Assembly: GCA_039933635.1 (NCBI GenBank)
Contig: JBDTNQ010000045.1
Span: 1 to 31,463 of the forward strand
Reading direction: 5' to 3'
DNA length: 31,463 bases
Source: JBDTNQ01 sp039933635
Lineage (GTDB): Bacteria; Acidobacteriota; Vicinamibacteria; Vicinamibacterales; SCN-69-37
Below, one piece after another: positions 15,248-23,596 of this stretch. Both the position numbers and the translations under genes were made by a program. The notes under the pieces are model-generated. The model did not search any database. It saw nothing but the letters and a program-made list of their open reading frames with translations, and was not told the origin of the DNA. Within the stretch, counting starts at the first letter, position 1; each line of letters opens with the position of its first letter.

Positions 15248-17425
15248 CTACCGCACGACGCGAAACGCGACAAGGCTCGTCGCACTCTCGCTGCCCTTTT
15301 GCGTCGTCAGCTCGATGACGTAGTCACCTTCGGCGAGCGGTGCAAGGTTCACGTCCACCGCCACGGTGCGCTTGTCGTCGACGACCCGTTCGGTGACGGC
15401 GGCGCCAAGCGGGAGCGGCTGGCCGTTGCGATCGAGCACACGCGCCGTTCGTCCGTCCAGTTCCGCAATCGTGCGCCATTCGACGTGGATCCGCTCATTC
15501 CGGCGGAACTCGAAGGACGCGACGGGGGTGAGCAACGAGCGTGGTGAGGGCGTGGCTCGATAGACGACGGGGCCGCTCACCGAACCCGCTGGTGCAATCG
15601 GCACGTCCACGCGATCGCTCAGCGACGCCAGGCCTGAGGCCAGCTTCGCCGTCACCTTCCAGGGACCCGCGCCCTGGGTCAGAGGGATTGTCACGAGGGC
15701 ACCGCGCCCGCCGGGCTCGATGGCCGCCGTTCCGCTTAGGTCCCCACCGCCGCTGTTCGAAGCTGCTGTCACGGTCACGGTGCCGCCCTTCGCCCAGTCC
15801 CCCGACGCCATTGGCCGGCTTCCGAGTTCCACCGCGACAACGAGCGCATCGCCAAACGCGGTGCCCTGCACATAGAGTTCCGCGGAGTCGCGGGCACGCG
15901 ACAGCGCCGCAAGCGCCGCATTCACCGGTGCCGCCGTCGCGTTGGCCGCGGCCATCCCTGGCGTTACCGGCGCCGGACCGCGCGCAACGGTTCCCGCAGC
16001 CATATATCCCCGCCGCGCGTGGACGGTCACACCCTGCGGCTTCATCTTCACGTCGATCTTGCGGAATCTGCCGTCGGCCTTGGGATTGTTGCTGTAGTAC
16101 CCCAGCAGGTAGTACGCGGACACGTCGTCGACAATCCGCTTCATCCCGGCCGTAAGATCGTTGTTCTGGACGATTGCGATGCCACCGGTGTTCTCCGCGA
16201 TCGTCTGCAGGTTCCGGATCCGATCGGCCATCTGCTCGATGCCCTGCAAGCGCTCGGCGCCGGCAATCTTGTTCTTCGGGTTCGGTTCCAGTCGCTGACT
16301 GACGTCCGTATCGAACGTCTGCAAACCAGCGCTGGAGACCGGGTAGACACTGACGTTGCTGCGTTGCGCGAGCGCGATGATGTCGCGAAACCGTTTGGCG
16401 TTATCGAGCTCTACGAGCTGGTTCAGCTCGCCGACGCAGCGTGTGAATTCCTGGTTCTCATCAACCACTGTCACCCGTCGAGCCTGCGGGACAGGCACGC
16501 CCGCCGGCATGAGCGAGACGCCAAGGCGACGGTCTCTCGGTGGCTCGTTTTCGAGAACACGATTCGGCGAAAACAACTCCCACCCGTCCGTGATCATCAT
16601 CAGCACGGTCCGCGCCTCGCGCAGCGATCCCAGGTGCGCGACCAGATCGCCCAGTTTGCCTAGTAGACGATCTTCCCGGCGCCGGTCGATCAGCAGCAGG
16701 TCCAACGTCCGCATGACCGTTCCGTCGGCGACGACCCACGGTTCCGGCGATGGGTTCGGGTCCGCGGGCGTCGGCAGCGGGTACCGCAACCGGAAGCACG
16801 ACGTCAGCATTTCCTCGAGTGGATCCTGTTGATCGGTCGTGAGGCGCCCGCTCTGTCCCCACGTCCAGTACCGGGACAGCTGATTTTCCACAGACGTGAC
16901 GTGCCGTTGCAACGTGAGATCCCGAGCCTCCTGGTTCTGCGTGATGACACCGAAAAGATCCGCCGGACCGATGATGCTGTTGAGCGTCTTGACCAGCGGC
17001 ACGCGGATGCGGTTCGAGCCGTCGACTTTGGTGTGCGCGGTGTCGAGAAACACGACGAACACGCGCGCGTGCGGATCGGCCGCGGCCGCATTCATCTCCG
17101 AAATCGTGTTGGGATCGCGATAGGCGCTCTCCGGCTGTCGCGTGTCAACGCGGACGAACTCGAAGGCGTCGACCGTCTGGGGCTTGCCGTCTTCGAGGAT
17201 TTGAAAATCGTCGGCCTTGAGGCCTTCGACGATCTGGCCGTTGCGTTGCGGGTACGCGTCGACAAGCACGTAGTTGACGCCGCCGCGGAACACGGGCTGT
17301 GTCTGGGCTGGCGCTGGTGGCGAGGGCGCGGGCGCGTTCTGGCCGCGGACGCGTCCGGCGTCGGCCCAGAGTCCCACGACGACAAACGTCGCCAATACTC
17401 CGCTGATCAGGCGAAGCCAGTACAT
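15248..17425 (-). CDS. Secreted VWFA-domain protein (acidobacterial type)
   Basis: 725 residues with an N-terminal signal/anchor (about 5-28). After a Pro-rich linker comes a short beta domain (VNYVLVDAYPQRNGQIVEGLKADDFQILEDGKPQTV) typical of the VWFA-related acidobacterial domain family, then a von Willebrand A domain from about 115 (VFVVFLDTAHT...LVKTLNSIIGPADLFGVITQ). The metal-site motif DxSxS is replaced by DTAHT, so classical MIDAS binding is doubtful. The C-terminal 250 residues are beta-rich and look like an extracellular domain ending in YVIELTTQKG. The ATG has AAGGAG upstream. Likely envelope or secreted adhesion-type protein; exact role unknown. Confidence 0.87.
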   Translation of the reverse strand: MYWLRLISGVLATFVVVGLWADAGRVRGQNAPAPSPPAPAQTQPVFRGGVNYVLVDAYPQRNGQIVEGLKADDFQILEDGKPQTVDAFEFVRVDTRQPESAYRDPNTISEMNAAAADPHARVFVVFLDTAHTKVDGSNRIRVPLVKTLNSIIGPADLFGVITQNQEARDLTLQRHVTSVENQLSRYWTWGQSGRLTTDQQDPLEEMLTSCFRLRYPLPTPADPNPSPEPWVVADGTVMRTLDLLLIDRRREDRLLGKLGDLVAHLGSLREARTVLMMITDGWELFSPNRVLENEPPRDRRLGVSLMPAGVPVPQARRVTVVDENQEFTRCVGELNQLVELDNAKRFRDIIALAQRSNVSVYPVSSAGLQTFDTDVSQRLEPNPKNKIAGAERLQGIEQMADRIRNLQTIAENTGGIAIVQNNDLTAGMKRIVDDVSAYYLLGYYSNNPKADGRFRKIDVKMKPQGVTVHARRGYMAAGTVARGPAPVTPGMAAANATAAPVNAALAALSRARDSAELYVQGTAFGDALVVAVELGSRPMASGDWAKGGTVTVTAASNSGGGDLSGTAAIEPGGRGALVTIPLTQGAGPWKVTAKLASGLASLSDRVDVPIAPAGSVSGPVVYRATPSPRSLLTPVASFEFRRNERIHVEWRTIAELDGRTARVLDRNGQPLPLGAAVTERVVDDKRTVAVDVNLAPLAEGDYVIELTTQKGSESATSLVAFRVVR

Positions 17426-17458
17426 CGCACGCTCCTTGGGCAGGCGTTGGATAGTCTA

Positions 17459-17480
17459 CCCCGGACCTGAAGGTCCGGGG
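17459..17480. repeat. Intergenic palindrome, CCTGAAGG family
   Basis: Perfect 10-bp arms CCCCGGACCT / AGGTCCGGGG around GA. It lies 34 bp upstream of the VWFA gene start and 76 bp from an opposite-facing relative at 17557-17580. Confidence 0.8.
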
Positions 17481-17556
17481 CTCCGGATGGACTGTCAACG
17501 CCGCGCGCGAACGTTCGGTGCGGCACGTCGGCTGTGGGGCGCCGTCCTTCCGTGGA

Positions 17557-17580
17557 GGGGCGAACCTTCAGGTTCGCCCC
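17557..17580. repeat. Intergenic palindrome, inverted member of the CCTGAAGG family
   Basis: Perfect 11-bp arms GGGGCGAACCT / AGGTTCGCCCC around TC. The centre reads CCTTCAGG, the reverse complement of the core in the other copies, so this copy faces its neighbour at 17459-17480. It lies 10 bp after the stop of the ketoacyl synthase gene and might also act in 3'-end formation, but no T-run follows. Confidence 0.8.
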
Positions 17581-17590
17581 AAGCGGGCAG

Positions 17591-19012
17591 CTACAGCGGT
17601 CGCGAGATCACGCAGGCATTGATCCCGCCGATGCCCATCGAGAGCTTCCCGCTGAGACCGGGGGGCACCTCGCAACCCGTATCGAAGACGAAGTTCTCGT
17701 GCATGGCGGCAATCGCGCCGTTGAGTTCGCCGCGCGAGAGCGGCGTCGGAAACAGCCGGCCTTCGGCGTATCCAAGGTACTGCGCCGTCAGCTCCCATCC
17801 TCCGCCGGCGCTCATGCCGTGGCCGAACGTACCCTTGCGCGCCGTGACCAACAGCGTCTCAGGAAACTGCGAACGCAGGGTCTTGATCTCCGAGTAGTCT
17901 CCGGGCGTGGCCGTCGCATGCAGATCCCAACTGCCGATCGAGTCCGGGCCTACGCCCGCTTCGGCCAGGGCCTCGTGCATGGCGGCGCGAGGGCCATCGG
18001 GAGACGGCGTGATGATGTGATCGGCATCGGAGCTGACGCCCACGCCGACCGGCTCCATGCCGAGCGGCGTGAATCCGCGGGCGGTCATGTACTCCATGTC
18101 AGCGACGATCCACACAACCGCGCCGCCAGCCACGTGCGTGCCCTGCAGGCGTGTCAACGGCGCGGACAGACGACGGTCGGCAGACAGCACGCGCGCGTTG
18201 TAGAACGATCCCACCGTCAGCGGATGCGGTGGCGGATCGGTGGCGCCGACAACGACGGCTCGCGCCTCGCCCGCTCTGATCGCGCTCATCGCCAGTCGCA
18301 GGCCGACGCCAAACGTCGAACAGGCGGCCACGGGCGCGAACGTCATCCCGGTGATCTTGCCCAGAATCGAAATCTGCGCGGCTGGTGTGTTCGGGATGTT
18401 CCAGATCAGCTTCGCCGACACATTCCATGGCGGCTCGGGCGCCTGCCACTTCTGTTGCAGGCGGGCGCGGCTTTTTTCCTTCTCGCGGATGGCGTGCAGC
18501 TTTCCTGAAGCAATGTCGCCCCCAATCGGCGTGCTGTCGATGCGCACCAGTTCGGCGAGGTACTCGTCGAGTTCGCCTTCGCGCCCGGCCCAGAACGCGT
18601 TCCACCGCTGCTGCGATTCGTGCAGCTCGATGCTGAGGTCGTAGATCGTGTGGAGGTTGCCGATCCCGGTACCGACGTAGACGTGCGCCTGCGGTCCCAG
18701 CTCCTGAAGCAGTGTCTCGAGCCCGGGATTCTGGCCGAGGGCCTGAATGAACGCACCCGCGGCGTAGAGCGAGGGGTAGTCCATCTTGTCGACGAACCGC
18801 TGGAAGTGGCGCGGCGCGAAGCGCGCGCCAATCCACTCCTGGTAGGCGCCAAAGTCGAACTCCGGCTGCCCCACCAGAAAGTTGTCCGGTCCGAATCCAT
18901 TGAACGGGGTCAGCCACGTATCGGCTGACGAGAGGTTCTGGCGAAACGCGTCAATCGTGGGCGACTTCGGCGCGACGATGCCCCAGCCGAAGACGCCAAT
19001 TCGTGTGCTCAT
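17591..19012 (-). CDS. Divergent stand-alone beta-ketoacyl-ACP synthase (KAS II-like)
   Basis: 473 residues of thiolase fold. The catalytic triad is readable: Cys231 in VAACSTFGVG, His365 in DLHATATPGDYSE and His398 in KGTFGHGMSAGG. The first histidine motif is HATAT instead of the usual HGTGT. An extra helical segment of about 60 residues (about 122-195: WAGREGELDEYLAEL, EKEKSRARLQQKWQ) separates the GTGIGN loop from the nucleophile region. No acyl carrier protein, ketoreductase or thioesterase gene is nearby, so it works alone or with a distant pathway. It probably condenses acyl-ACP with malonyl-ACP; whether for fatty acids or a secondary product is open. The ribosome binding site is weak, but STRIGVFGWGI is a typical beginning. 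Confidence 0.85.
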   Translation of the reverse strand: MSTRIGVFGWGIVAPKSPTIDAFRQNLSSADTWLTPFNGFGPDNFLVGQPEFDFGAYQEWIGARFAPRHFQRFVDKMDYPSLYAAGAFIQALGQNPGLETLLQELGPQAHVYVGTGIGNLHTIYDLSIELHESQQRWNAFWAGREGELDEYLAELVRIDSTPIGGDIASGKLHAIREKEKSRARLQQKWQAPEPPWNVSAKLIWNIPNTPAAQISILGKITGMTFAPVAACSTFGVGLRLAMSAIRAGEARAVVVGATDPPPHPLTVGSFYNARVLSADRRLSAPLTRLQGTHVAGGAVVWIVADMEYMTARGFTPLGMEPVGVGVSSDADHIITPSPDGPRAAMHEALAEAGVGPDSIGSWDLHATATPGDYSEIKTLRSQFPETLLVTARKGTFGHGMSAGGGWELTAQYLGYAEGRLFPTPLSRGELNGAIAAMHENFVFDTGCEVPPGLSGKLSMGIGGINACVISRPL

Positions 19013-19059
19013 CGGGAAGGGATCGTGTCACAGGTTGGACGTTCCGTGGAATGCACGCG

Positions 19060-19659
19060 CTATCGTCCACGCGTCGACGTGAGTCGCCCCTGGGCGGCGT
19101 CGAGCAGACCACGAAGCCGGGTCATGTCGGCGGTGGTCAGGACGCGCTGCGCGCGGAGTGTGCGCCCCGCCTGAACCGCGTAAACGATCTCGCCGCGCGG
19201 GTTGTTGAACACGGTGAACTCGAGTTCGCCACGCGTCGCATAGCGGACTTCGAACATCGCAAACGACGTGGGATTCCCGTTGATCTGCAGCAACGCGTCC
19301 ATGCCGGCCAGCAGGCTCGGCACTTCGTCCGCATCGACGTACGAGAAGTCGCGTCGGTTCTCGCCTTCGAAGACGCGGACGACGAGCCCGCGGGCGCCGT
19401 CACCATGATCGTCCCGCACCTCCCGCACCTCGACGTTCACGCCAGCGACGGACTGCAGACCACGGAGCGGATCGAAGCCGATGGTCAGGACCGACCCCGG
19501 CGCGGGCAGAAAGCCTTCGAGCTTCGTGGCCGGCGGCAACGGAGCGTCGGTCTGGACGGTGAGCTGCCTGGGCAGAGGCGGTTCACTCTGCGCGAGCGCC
19601 GCACGTCCCGGAAGCAGCATCACGACTGAGGCGAGCGCGAGGCGAGTCAAACGTCCCAT
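19060..19659 (-). CDS. Secreted hypothetical protein
   Basis: 199 residues with a clear signal peptide (LALASVVMLLPGRAALAQ, cut near residue 23). The mature part is beta-rich with an acidic stretch VREVRDDHGDGARGLVVRVFEG and a short C-terminal helix. AAAGGTGA lies just upstream of the ATG, a good ribosome binding site. It follows the EamA exporter gene on the same strand after 61 bp and ends 47 bp before the ketoacyl synthase start. I do not recognise a family. Likely periplasmic. Confidence 0.7.
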   Translation of the reverse strand: MGRLTRLALASVVMLLPGRAALAQSEPPLPRQLTVQTDAPLPPATKLEGFLPAPGSVLTIGFDPLRGLQSVAGVNVEVREVRDDHGDGARGLVVRVFEGENRRDFSYVDADEVPSLLAGMDALLQINGNPTSFAMFEVRYATRGELEFTVFNNPRGEIVYAVQAGRTLRAQRVLTTADMTRLRGLLDAAQGRLTSTRGR

Positions 19660-19720
19660 GTCGTCACCTTTGGACGTCCCTGGAGCCGGGACGGACGCAT
19701 GATACGCGAAGCGTCCGGCG

Positions 19721-20572
19721 CTACGGCTTGTCCTGGAGGATCACGACCGCAACGACGATGAGGAAGCCGCCGAAGAGCGTGTTCGGGGCAATCGGTTGGG
19801 CCAGGACGAGGGCCCCGATTTGCGCGGTAATGAAGGGTTCGACGGTCGACACGATGGCCGTCCGTCCAGGCCCGAGCCGCATCAGCCCCTTCATGAAGAA
19901 GATCGTCGGCAGCACCGTGCTCACGGTCGCCAGCGCCACCACCGCCATCCACGCCGTCTGCGTCATCTGCATCGTCAACGATCCAGCGATGGCACCGACG
20001 ATGAGAAAGCAGAGAGCCGACCCCGCCTTTGCATAGGCTGTGGTCAGGGATACCGGGTAGGTTCGCTGCATCCACATCATGAGAGGGATGTAGAGCGCGT
20101 AGACCACGGCAGCTCCGAGGCCAAGTGCCACTCCCTGCCACGGAAGACCTCGCGCGGTCGGCGCGCCGGCGACGAGCGCCGTGCCGGTAAAGCTGAGCAC
20201 GAGCGCGATGAGCCGGCGCCGGGTGACCGGTTCGACGCCGCGGACCGCCTGCACGATCACGACCCACGCGGGATAGGTGTAGAAGAGGAACGCCAGCGTC
20301 GCGACCGTGAGGTATTTCAGGCTCGACAGCGCCATGCCCACCAGGAGCGCCTGTCCCCCGCCGCCGAGCACCAGCCACTGGAGCGCGTGCGCCGGTGCCA
20401 TCCGGTAGTTGCGCTGGGCGATCACGACGAGCGCCATGACCGCAGCGCCAATGGCGAAGCGCCACATCAGCACGTTCCACAACGACGCGCCGTGGTTCAG
20501 CGCGATCTCGGTGAACGTGCTGACCGCGGCAAACCCGAGCGCCGCCAGGAGTGTGTAGACCGTTCCTGCCAC
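19721..20572 (-). CDS. EamA/DMT-family membrane exporter
   Basis: 283 residues with ten membrane helices arranged as two EamA repeats (first from TVYTLLAALGFAAVSTFTEI, second from GVALGLGAAVVYALYIPLMM). Conserved EamA features include the RFAIGAAVMALVV helix after a short loop and STVLPTIFFMKGLMRLGPGRTAIVSTVEPFI near the end. DMT exporters carry small metabolites out of the cell; the substrate is not visible. The open frame reaches back to 20728 and would overlap the divergent BI-1 gene. I take the GTG at 20572 because the first helix begins directly behind it; no strong ribosome binding site supports it. Confidence 0.85.
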   Translation of the reverse strand: MAGTVYTLLAALGFAAVSTFTEIALNHGASLWNVLMWRFAIGAAVMALVVIAQRNYRMAPAHALQWLVLGGGGQALLVGMALSSLKYLTVATLAFLFYTYPAWVVIVQAVRGVEPVTRRRLIALVLSFTGTALVAGAPTARGLPWQGVALGLGAAVVYALYIPLMMWMQRTYPVSLTTAYAKAGSALCFLIVGAIAGSLTMQMTQTAWMAVVALATVSTVLPTIFFMKGLMRLGPGRTAIVSTVEPFITAQIGALVLAQPIAPNTLFGGFLIVVAVVILQDKP

Positions 20573-20675
20573 TGACGACAGGCTACCCCATGACGATGGC
20601 GAGCGCCGCCACCAACCAACCGGTACCTGGCCCGAGCTGATGGCGAGGACGGGACAGTAGGCATAGACTGTGGCT

Positions 20676-21401
20676 ATGGACTCACCTACCCAGCGGTTTC
20701 CGCCCCAGGCCGGTCTTCCGTCCCTCACGGGGATCGATCAATCGGTCCGCGTCGCGAGTTTCCTGACGGCGGTCTACGGGTGGATGTGCGTGGGACTTCT
20801 CGTCACGGCAGCCACGGCCTGGTACGTCGCGAGTTCACCGGCAATCCTCCGCGTGATCGTCGAGAATCGCGCCATCCTGCTCGGCCTGATGATCGCGCAG
20901 CTGGGCCTCGTGTTCGTCCTCTCCGCGCGCGTGCAGACGATGCCGCCGGCCACGGCCACACTGCTGTTCGTGTCCTATGCGGCGCTGACGGGCGTAACGC
21001 TCTCCTTCATCCTGTTGAGCTACACGGGTGAATCGATCTCGTCGACGTTCGTGATCACCTCGGGCGCCTTTGGCGGGATGGCCCTCTACGGCACCGTGAC
21101 GCGTCGCAGCCTCGAAGGCTTCGGTCAGTTTCTGTTCATGGGGCTGATTGGCGTCCTGCTGGCGTCGATCGTCGGCATGTTCTGGCACAGCGACGGGCTG
21201 CAGTTCATCGTGTCCGTCATTGGCGTGATCGTCTTCGCGGGTCTCGCGGCGTACGACGCACAGCGGCTGAAGACAATGGCGCTCTCGGCGCCCGAGGGTC
21301 CGGTCTCGACCTACGCGGTCGTCGGCGCGCTCAAGCTCTACCTCGACTTCATCAACCTGTTCCTGTTCATCCTGCGGTTCACGGGCAACAGGCGCCGGTA
21401 G
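20676..21401 (+). CDS. Bax inhibitor-1 / YccA family membrane protein
   Basis: 241 residues with about seven membrane helices. Recognised from ASFLTAVYGWMCVGLLVTAATAW at the first helix, YAALTGVTLSFILLSYTGESISSTFVITSGAFGGMALYG in the middle and the C-terminal AAYDAQRLKTMA and ALKLYLDFINLFLFILRF, which are hallmarks of the family. Members in bacteria act as pH-sensitive ion channels or help membrane protein quality control. I prefer the ATG at 20676; a GTG two codons earlier is also possible. It is divergent from the EamA gene with about 100 bp between them. Confidence 0.92.
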   Translation: MDSPTQRFPPQAGLPSLTGIDQSVRVASFLTAVYGWMCVGLLVTAATAWYVASSPAILRVIVENRAILLGLMIAQLGLVFVLSARVQTMPPATATLLFVSYAALTGVTLSFILLSYTGESISSTFVITSGAFGGMALYGTVTRRSLEGFGQFLFMGLIGVLLASIVGMFWHSDGLQFIVSVIGVIVFAGLAAYDAQRLKTMALSAPEGPVSTYAVVGALKLYLDFINLFLFILRFTGNRRR

Positions 21402-21431
21402 CGCACTTCGCGCCCGAGCATCCAGGGCGAG

Positions 21432-21445
21432 GGACCTGAAGGTCC
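21432..21445. repeat. Short palindrome, decayed CCTGAAGG-family member
   Basis: GGACCT / AGGTCC around GA; the 14-bp core equals that of the copy at 10056-10079, but the outer arms have decayed. It lies between the convergent BI-1 and FG-GAP genes. Confidence 0.6.
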
Positions 21446-21482
21446 ATGGCTCGATCGAGAGTTCTGGGCGTGACCCGGAACC

Positions 21483-22724
21483 TCACCGTCCCCGCACCAC
21501 CGACTTCATCTGATTCTCGGCCAGGAACAGTCCGGCCTTGCCACCGCTCACGATGTCGAGGTCGCCGTCGCCGTCGAGATCGCGGACAACGATCTGCATC
21601 CCGCCGCCCATGCGCCCGCCGTAGTCGATGATGTGGCGGGTCCAGACGATGGGCGCCGTATTGCGGGCAGCATTCGGACCGGTGGCCGCCGGGGTGGACC
21701 GACGGAACTCGTACCAGTAAAGGCCGATCGGCTCCCGCTCACCAGGATCACTCCCGTTGTGTGCCATGTATCGTTTGCCGGTGACGAGATCGAGCTGACC
21801 ATCACCGTTGAGATCCGCGAGCTCCGACGCGTGGGCCTGCGACCACGTGTTGTCGATGACACGTTGCGTCCAGGTGCCGTCGGCGTTCTGTTCGAACCAG
21901 CACACGCCGTAGTCGTGCGCCATGCCCGTCAGAACGTCGTTGCGACCGTCGCCGTTGACGTCGATGACGTGCATGAAGCCGAACTTCGCATCACCCGGCG
22001 GCACCGCTTTGCCTGCCGCTTCACTGCCCCGTGCGGTTCCCGCCGCCGCAATCGGATGCTGGAACCAATCCGTTGCGTGCCAGATCCACGCGCCCGAGCG
22101 CGGAACCGGCGGCGACTCGAACCAGCCGCGGGGCGTCAGGATGTCCGCACGTCCGTCCCGATTGACGTCCCCCGCGCCAATGCCGTGGCCGTAGCTGTGA
22201 TCGCTCACCTGATGCTTCGTCCATCGTCCGGCATCGAGGCTGTACCAGACGAGCGGCGCGGCGGGCCGGTCGAACTCGGGCAGCAACTCTCGAGCCTGGC
22301 CGTCGTTGTCGAGATCGACCAGGAACCCGAACTCCGTCGGAAACCCTTTGTCGATTTCGTTGAGCGTCCAGGCCCCCGCGTTACGGCCAGGATTCTTGAG
22401 CCAGACGATCGAGTTCGAGAAGTAGCCGAATTGCACGATGTCGACGAATCCATCGGCGTCGACGTCGAGCGGCCAGTCCGAGAAGTTGTCGATGTACTGA
22501 CCGTTCCAGGCGATGTCGCGGAGCGCGTGCTTCGTCCACGCGGGGGCCTGATACCAGGCATCGCCGGAGATGATGTCGAGCCGGCCGTCCTTGTTCAGGT
22601 CTGCGACAGCCGCCGTCTCGTTCGCGCCGCCATCAATCATCTGCGTGCGAAACGGAATGTCAGGCGGACGTCCCTGCGCGTCCAGCAGAGCAAACACCAG
22701 CGCCGCGAACAGCGGGAGTTTCAT
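21483..22724 (-). CDS. Secreted FG-GAP / VCBS repeat protein
   Basis: 413 residues with a short signal peptide (KLPLFAALVFALLDAQG). It carries seven calcium-binding-type repeats of the form D-x-N/D-x-D-G-x-x-D: ADLNKDGRLDII, LDVDADGFVDIV, VDLDNDGQAREL, GDVNRDGRADIL, IDVNGDGRNDVL, ADLNGDGQLDLV and RDLDGDGDLDIV. These form a seven-bladed integrin-like propeller. Aromatic-rich inserts (KNPGRNAGAWTLNEI, WYEFRR) separate the blades. Secreted FG-GAP proteins of this kind are frequent in Acidobacteria and Planctomycetes, often near sugar-degradation genes; none is next to it here. No clear ribosome binding site is visible. Confidence 0.87.
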   Translation of the reverse strand: MKLPLFAALVFALLDAQGRPPDIPFRTQMIDGGANETAAVADLNKDGRLDIISGDAWYQAPAWTKHALRDIAWNGQYIDNFSDWPLDVDADGFVDIVQFGYFSNSIVWLKNPGRNAGAWTLNEIDKGFPTEFGFLVDLDNDGQARELLPEFDRPAAPLVWYSLDAGRWTKHQVSDHSYGHGIGAGDVNRDGRADILTPRGWFESPPVPRSGAWIWHATDWFQHPIAAAGTARGSEAAGKAVPPGDAKFGFMHVIDVNGDGRNDVLTGMAHDYGVCWFEQNADGTWTQRVIDNTWSQAHASELADLNGDGQLDLVTGKRYMAHNGSDPGEREPIGLYWYEFRRSTPAATGPNAARNTAPIVWTRHIIDYGGRMGGGMQIVVRDLDGDGDLDIVSGGKAGLFLAENQMKSVVRGR

Positions 22725-23150
22725 GTGATTGGGCGAAGGCTACAAGGCACGAACGGGGGTGTCAAACGCAGGGAAGACGGGACGTGCCCCGGCTGGAGGA
22801 TGGCGGCGCGCAGTATCGACCGTTACGGTTGGTGCACAGTCGCGCGCGTCGGTGGCCACCATCGCAGTTGGACCTTGCCGAGTGCGAGTTCGATCCGGCC
22901 GCCTGATCGGCATCTCGGTTCACGGGTTGCATCGCTCCTCCCATCCTGCGCTCTCGTTTCAAGATCTTCGGCGCCGACGCATGTGCCCACGTGCGGTGTC
23001 GGCCGCGACGCGAGCTGTCACTGAGAGGATAGCGCGCGCGGTCGACTGCCACGCCGGCTACCCCTTGCATCGGTCGAGCAACGGGGTTACGCTCCGCCCG
23101 TCCGACTGACGGGCGGCACCGCCGCCCCTCCCCTGTTCAGGAGGCCGACC
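22725..23150. other. Gene-free stretch
   Basis: No open frame here has the character of a real gene: those present are Arg/Ser-rich shadows without ribosome binding sites. The only structured element is the hairpin at 23094-23116. The rest shows nothing I can name. Confidence 0.6.
23094..23116. promoter_or_regulatory. Hairpin upstream of the zinc-ribbon pair
   Basis: Perfect 9-bp GC-rich arms CCGCCCGTC / GACGGGCGG with a 5-nt loop, 34 bp before the GTG of the first zinc-ribbon gene. It could be a leader hairpin or mark the end of an upstream transcript; no T-run follows. Confidence 0.45.
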
Positions 23151-23348
23151 GTGGATCCCATCTGCCCCGCCTGCACGAAGTGCCTCGGGCGGGCGTTTCA
23201 AGTGAAGCACGACGCCACCGAGCGGATCTGGATCACCTACCGGTGTCCCGACTGCAATCACGAGTGGACGACGCTTCGGGAAGAGGGGACGCCTGATGGG
23301 CTCGACCGGCCGGGCAGTACACCGCGTCGATCAACCCTCTTGACCTGA
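23151..23348 (+). CDS. Tiny zinc-ribbon protein
   Basis: 65 residues. Two cysteine pairs, CPAC (about 5-8) and CPDC (about 32-35), with ITYRCPDCNHEWTT between and after them, form a classical four-Cys zinc ribbon. The GTG start has a perfect AGGAGG 7 bp upstream, which strongly supports translation. The tail is Arg/Thr/Ser-rich. It is followed after 8 bp by a second protein of the same size and type. Such ribbons bind nucleic acid or protein partners; the function is not known. Confidence 0.68.
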   Translation: MDPICPACTKCLGRAFQVKHDATERIWITYRCPDCNHEWTTLREEGTPDGLDRPGSTPRRSTLLT

Positions 23349-23356
23349 GTGCCGGC

Positions 23357-23554
23357 ATGGACGCAACCTGCCAGCCCATACATCCCTGTCCCTGCGGGCA
23401 TCCCTGCTCGCCGGCCCCCCTCGATGCCCTGAACAAAACCAGCGTCGTCTGCTACTACCGGTGCCGGGAATGCGGGCATGTCTGGAACGTGCCGAAGGGC
23501 AATCCGATGGGGCCGATCCACCACGTGACCGTGCCCGCGAAGCCCCGCCCGTAG
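23357..23554 (+). CDS. Second tiny cysteine-rich zinc-ribbon protein
   Basis: 65 residues. The N-terminus has several cysteines (CQPIHPCPCGHPC) and the middle a CREC pair in YYRCRECGHVWNV, which parallels TYRCPDCNHEWTT of the preceding gene. The two genes are 8 bp apart and likely arose by duplication and divergence (inference from equal size and shared core). The extra N-terminal cysteines could bind a second metal. Function unknown. Confidence 0.6.
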   Translation: MDATCQPIHPCPCGHPCSPAPLDALNKTSVVCYYRCRECGHVWNVPKGNPMGPIHHVTVPAKPRP

Positions 23555-23583
23555 TCCGTCCGGTAGGGCTCGGCCGTTCGGGA

Positions 23584-23595
23584 TAGAATCCGCGC
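23584..23595 (+). promoter_or_regulatory. TAGAATCCGCGC element just before the start codon
   Basis: A -10-like TAGAAT (23584-23589) ends 7 bp before the ATG of the next gene. If it is the -10 box, transcription would start at or next to the ATG, giving a leaderless mRNA; indeed no ribosome binding site is present. The identical 12-mer recurs at 24350-24361. No good -35 box is visible. Confidence 0.35.
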
Positions 23596-23596
23596 C

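Noticed and set aside
22729..23109. Overlapping frames on both strands in the gap before the zinc-ribbon genes
   Set aside because: Arg/Ser-rich composition, no ribosome binding sites and no domain-like pattern.
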